DNA of 64,000 bases from JBCCGL01 sp039029275. Its GTDB lineage: Bacteria; Pseudomonadota; Gammaproteobacteria; JBCCGL01. How positions within the stretch are numbered: the first letter of the stretch is position 1; every line of letters begins with the position of its first letter. The position numbers and the translations under genes were made by a program. The stretch lies in assembly GCA_039029275.1 (NCBI GenBank), contig JBCCGL010000007.1, positions 124,001-188,000 of the forward strand, in the 5' to 3' direction. Below, piece after piece: positions 60,809 through 64,000 of this stretch. The notes beneath the pieces are model-generated. The model did no database searches. It saw nothing but the letters and a program-made list of their open reading frames with translations, and was not told where the DNA came from.

Positions 60809-61048
60809 GAGAGTTCCTGACCAGGTTAAAAACGTGACGGATTTCGCGAGCTTACAATCATAGTCGACAATGAGACTGAGACGGGCACATTGAACGCATA
60901 GGCTGCCGTACTGTAATGTGCTTGAGCAAAGGAACTGGTTTTCAATGTGACTTTTTGTTAACGCTCGCCAGGACGCTGAAAACAGGAATAACAATTGCTG
61001 GGACATGGGAGTGCGATGCTGTGTCTTTATTCGACACCAGGAGGAAAA

Positions 61049-61201
61049 ATGGACTCGAAGCGATTCTTGACCGGCCCGGTGATGCTACTTGTTAGTCTGC
61101 TTTTGTTAGTGCTGTATTTATACGGTTATGCCGAACAAATAAGCGAAAATTCCCGTAGTACGAGCGTTTACGCGGGCTACGGTGAATCCGCAAAGCGGTG
61201 A
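61049..61201 (+). CDS. 50-residue single-pass membrane peptide
   Basis: Small protein of 50 residues: MDSKRFLTGP, then a hydrophobic helix (VMLLVSLLLLVLYLYGYA, residues 11-28), and a polar tail with Ser, Tyr and Glu. The start has an ideal AGGAGG five bases upstream, which argues that it is translated even though it has no recognised homologue. It ends 55 bp before polB, on the same strand. A role in membrane or SOS stress is possible but unsupported. Confidence 0.62.
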   Translation: MDSKRFLTGPVMLLVSLLLLVLYLYGYAEQISENSRSTSVYAGYGESAKR

Positions 61202-61256
61202 TTCGAACACTTTCACGCCCTAATCACTAAAAACTCTCGGTAGAATCCGTCGTGAT

Positions 61257-63593
61257 ATGTCGGATTCTAACTTTCGAGGAACACTGCTTACGCGTCAATG
61301 GCGCGACACACCGTCGGGTATAGAATTGACGTTCTGGGTTGCAACGCCCTCCGGCCCAATCCAATGCGTTATCCCCAATCAAAGAGCAGTCTGCTTCGTT
61401 CCGCAGGAGCAAGTGGAATTTGCGCGCCAATACGCGACTGCGATTACGCCGCTGGACTTGCAAACTTTGACGGGTGGTGAGCCTGTATCAGCCGTCTATT
61501 TCAATCACCAACGCGCGCTGATTGAGTTTCGGGATTTATGTCGCAACGCCAAGGTCACGGTGTGCGAGTCCGATGTAAAACCGGCTGATCGTTTTCTGAT
61601 GGAACGCTTTGTTCGCTGCGGGGTCGGCGTTACTGGCAACGTTGTAAACAAAACCGGTTACCGACAGATCATTAACCCAAAATTTCGACCTGACGACTAC
61701 ATCGGGCAGTTGCGCTCCGTTTCTCTGGACATTGAAACCGACACCAACAGCGAACAGGTCATCTCGATCGCTTGCAGCTGGCAGGATAACGGTGTTCGCC
61801 AGTCACGTGTTTTTATCCTTAAACATCTCACTTGGTCCTCGTTACCGGTCGCGATTGACCGACAAAAACTGTCGATTCATGACAGTGAGGTGCGGTTACT
61901 TTCTGAATTCTTGAGTTGGTTTTTGGCGTTTGATCCGGACGTGATCATCGGTTGGAATCTGATCGGCTTTGATCTGGCTTATTTGCAAAAAAGATTTGCT
62001 GTACGCAATCTGGCATTTTCAATGGGACGCGGTGGCGCTCACGCAGCGATTTTGCCGCCCGGTTCCCGCGCTCAAATATTTACCGCAAGCATTCCCGGCA
62101 GGATCGCAATCGATGGAATCGAAATGCTGCGCGCAGCATTCTGGAATTTTGAGAGTTTCGCGCTTGAATCGGTCGCGCAGTCGCTTTTTGGCGAGGGAAA
62201 GCTGATCGACGAAACCGTGGACAAAACCGCGGAAATTCGACGCTTGCACGCGCATGAGCCAGTTAAACTGATCGCATACAATGTGCGCGACTGCGAACTG
62301 GTCGAAGATATCTTCGAGCACACAAACCTCATTGCGTTTGTTTTGCAGCGCAGTCAACTCACAGGGTTGGCGTTGGGGCGTATCGGTGGTTCAGTTGCGG
62401 CATTCGACAATCTTTACCTTCCAGCATTACATCGGCGCGGGTTTGTTGCTGGCGACGTTGCGGATGTCAAAATCGAATTATCCAGCCCTGGTGGATTTGT
62501 ACTCGACTCCGTTCCTGGTTTGTATCGGAACGTGATTGTCCTGGATTTCAAAAGTCTGTATCCAAGCATTATCCGGAGCTTTCTTATCGACCCGATGGGG
62601 CTGGCAGTGAAAGGTGACGATCAGGTGCCTGGTTTTCACGGTGCGAGTTTCAGTCGCGACCAGCCGATTCTCCCAGAGCTGATCGCGGGTTTGTGGAGCG
62701 CGCGTGACGAAGCCAAACGCGAATCCAATGCGGCCCTTTCGCAGGCGATCAAGATCATCATGAATTCGTTTTACGGTGTCCTGGGCGCGTCCGGATGCCG
62801 GTTTCATCATCACCAACTCGCCTCGAGTATCACACGCCGAGGTCACGAGATTATCCAGAAAACGCGCGAGTGGATCGAGCAGGTCGGATACTCAGTCATC
62901 TACGGCGACACTGACTCGGTATTTGTTTTATTTGGAGACGAATTTACCCCTGAGCAGACACGCGACCTGGGTAATCGGTTAGTTGACGTACTGAACGAAA
63001 GGTGGCGAAAGACGCTCTTCGATGAGTACCGCATCGAGTCGTTTCTCGAACTTGAATTTGAAACGCTCTTTACCCGTTTCTTAATGCCTACAGTGCGCGG
63101 TGATATAAAAGGCAGTAAAAAGCGTTACGCGGGGTTGCTTGGTGAGAACCAAATGCAGGAGATTGTCTTTAAAGGAATGGAAAGCGTGCGCACCGACTGG
63201 ACACCGCTGGCACGTCAGTTCCAGCGTGAACTGTATAGACGCGTTTTTCATGATGAACCCTATCAGGAGTTTATTCGCGACACGGTGCGTGAACTCCAGG
63301 ACGGCGCGCGCGACGAGGAGCTAAAATATCGCAAACGGCTGCGCAAACCCCTGGAGACGTACACAAAAAATGTGCCGCCGCACGTGCAGGCCGCACGCAA
63401 GCTTCCTCGCGCGGGTCGTTGGATTAGTTACTTTGTAACGGTCAATGGGCCGGAGCCAGAAGGCTTTGTTGAATCACAGCTTGACTATGAGCATTATATA
63501 GAGCGCCAATTAGCTCCTGCAGCGAATAGCTTGCTGACATGCTTGGATACAGATTTTGAACAAATCACCGGTGCCCAAATTTCCATGTTTTAA
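61257..63593 (+). CDS. polB: DNA polymerase II
   Basis: 778-residue family B DNA polymerase, close in length to E. coli Pol II (783), used for lesion tolerance and replication restart. The exonuclease domain shows SLDIETDTNS (Exo I) near residue 158, NLIGFDLAYL (Exo II) near 234, and YNVRDCELVEDI (Exo III) near 342; the polymerase domain shows DFKSLYPSII near 430, NSFYGVLGASGC near 502, and YGDTDSVFVLF near 545 with the catalytic Asp pair. No clear LexA box was seen upstream. Start ATG 61257 gives the normal N terminus. Confidence 0.96.
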   Translation: MSDSNFRGTLLTRQWRDTPSGIELTFWVATPSGPIQCVIPNQRAVCFVPQEQVEFARQYATAITPLDLQTLTGGEPVSAVYFNHQRALIEFRDLCRNAKVTVCESDVKPADRFLMERFVRCGVGVTGNVVNKTGYRQIINPKFRPDDYIGQLRSVSLDIETDTNSEQVISIACSWQDNGVRQSRVFILKHLTWSSLPVAIDRQKLSIHDSEVRLLSEFLSWFLAFDPDVIIGWNLIGFDLAYLQKRFAVRNLAFSMGRGGAHAAILPPGSRAQIFTASIPGRIAIDGIEMLRAAFWNFESFALESVAQSLFGEGKLIDETVDKTAEIRRLHAHEPVKLIAYNVRDCELVEDIFEHTNLIAFVLQRSQLTGLALGRIGGSVAAFDNLYLPALHRRGFVAGDVADVKIELSSPGGFVLDSVPGLYRNVIVLDFKSLYPSIIRSFLIDPMGLAVKGDDQVPGFHGASFSRDQPILPELIAGLWSARDEAKRESNAALSQAIKIIMNSFYGVLGASGCRFHHHQLASSITRRGHEIIQKTREWIEQVGYSVIYGDTDSVFVLFGDEFTPEQTRDLGNRLVDVLNERWRKTLFDEYRIESFLELEFETLFTRFLMPTVRGDIKGSKKRYAGLLGENQMQEIVFKGMESVRTDWTPLARQFQRELYRRVFHDEPYQEFIRDTVRELQDGARDEELKYRKRLRKPLETYTKNVPPHVQAARKLPRAGRWISYFVTVNGPEPEGFVESQLDYEHYIERQLAPAANSLLTCLDTDFEQITGAQISMF

Positions 63594-63679
63594 ATGCAGG
63601 TTGTGGAAATACATACGGTATAATCGCGCGCCAGTTCGGGCGGTATGCCCTCTTTCGAGATTTGTTTGAGACATATTTA

Positions 63680-64000
63680 ATGGAAGAAGAATACGCGCAA
63701 ATTCTGCAAAAGATCGGTGAGGATATTGAACGCGACGGCTTGCGCGATACCCCCAAGCGCGCATCCAAGGCGATGGCGTTTTTGACTCGCGGTTACCATC
63801 AGTCGCTCGAGGAGGTGCTCAACGGTGCAGTGTTTGAATCAGACACCGACGAAATGGTCATCGTCAAGAATATTGAGATGTACTCCCTGTGCGAACATCA
63901 CCTTCTGCCGTTTATTGGAAAATGCCACGTGGCTTATCTGCCACAGGGTAAGGTGATTGGTTTGTCCAAAGTGGCCCGCATTGTGGATATGTATGCGCGT
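63680..64000 (+). CDS. folE: GTP cyclohydrolase I (3' truncated by window)
   Basis: First 107 residues of the enzyme that starts tetrahydrofolate (and queuosine-linked) biosynthesis from GTP. Seen: RDTPKRASKAMAFL near residue 23, the zinc and catalytic part SLCEHHLLPF near 74 (Cys-Glu-His-His), and AYLPQGKVIGLSK near 90. A -10-like TATAAT at 63619-63624 lies 56 bp before the start. ATG 63680 begins MEEEYAQILQKIGED, as expected. The rest of the gene lies beyond the window edge. Confidence 0.94.
   Translation, partial: MEEEYAQILQKIGEDIERDGLRDTPKRASKAMAFLTRGYHQSLEEVLNGAVFESDTDEMVIVKNIEMYSLCEHHLLPFIGKCHVAYLPQGKVIGLSKVARIVDMYAR

Noticed and set aside
60809..61048. FadR- or PsrA-type operator before fadE
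   Set aside because: Only partial dyads such as CTGACCAGG were visible; none was good enough to call.
61202..61256. LexA box before polB
   Set aside because: No CTGT-N8-ACAG pattern was seen in the short upstream region; SOS control cannot be claimed.
1..64000. CRISPR arrays, insertion sequences, prophage or integrative elements
   Set aside because: No spaced repeats, transposase, integrase or terminal inverted repeats were seen; tRNA genes have no adjoining integrase.

Overview
The window is a chromosomal stretch of a gammaproteobacterium, by eye near 50% GC and gene-dense, with no insertion sequence, prophage, integrase or CRISPR array seen. The order uvrC-pgsA-tRNA-Gly-tRNA-Cys-tRNA-Leu, the clpS-clpA pair beside infA, a DUF1249 (YqiB-type) gene, fadE and polB are gammaproteobacterial marks. 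The load of acyl-CoA, methylated-amine and sulfonate-type catabolic genes suggests a marine aerobic heterotroph, perhaps near Arenicella/Granulosicoccus; that placement is inference only.

Region by region. (1) 1-5.4 kb: propionyl-CoA to succinyl-CoA pathway in one operon: the tail of methylmalonyl-CoA mutase, pccB, pccA, the mutase chaperone GTPase meaB and the epimerase. (2) 5.4-11.4 kb: a DUF4124 envelope protein facing a two-gene unit that holds a 1660-residue secreted protein (NHL propeller, FN3-like, TPR, transglutaminase-like, TPR) and a small TPR protein. (3) 11.6-15.3 kb: DUF1249, infA, clpA, clpS, then a 659-bp stretch with no recognisable gene. (4) 15.9-21.8 kb: a TetR regulator with an ATPase-less six-TM ABC membrane protein, divergent from an RND efflux adaptor and pump, with a long dyad operator between them. 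(5) 21.8-27.5 kb: three tRNAs, pgsA, uvrC, recJ and an RpfE-like (COG4255) gene. (6) 27.6-29.8 kb: a DedA/TVP38-type membrane domain fused to a flavin disulfide reductase. (7) 29.8-38.9 kb: icmF (fused isobutyryl-CoA mutase) divergent from a LiuR-type MerR regulator and a branched-chain acyl-CoA operon (isovaleryl-CoA dehydrogenase, thiolase, second acyl-CoA dehydrogenase, DsbA-fold isomerase, HMG-CoA lyase). TTTAC-N6-GTAAA dyads lie in both promoter regions. (8) 39-45.5 kb: a small HEIGH metallopeptidase-like gene divergent from a soluble chemoreceptor/solute-binding-protein fusion, then a PBP4-type peptidase and a second-type EF-G.

(9) 45.5-56.2 kb: eleven co-directional genes with short gaps, transcribed leftwards away from a divergent LysR regulator: DapA-family lyase, aldehyde dehydrogenase, FAD amine oxidase, two SDR dehydrogenases, a non-pyrrolysine MttB-family methyltransferase, SET-domain protein, fumarylacetoacetase-family hydrolase, a D-cysteine desulfhydrase/L-cysteate sulfo-lyase homologue and a thiolase. 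This is the best candidate for an undescribed pathway, plausibly degradation of an N-methylated, nitrogen-containing compound to central metabolites. (10) 57.2-64 kb: cupin, PaaG-like isomerase, fadE, a 50-residue membrane peptide, DNA polymerase II and the start of folE.

The regions connect through carbon flow: branched-chain amino acids and odd-chain or branched acyl-CoAs pass through region 7 and fadE to acetyl-CoA, isobutyryl-/butyryl-CoA and propionyl-CoA, and region 1 converts propionyl-CoA to succinyl-CoA. Coordinates come from reading frames in the sequence; single-base positions inside intergenic sites may be off by one.
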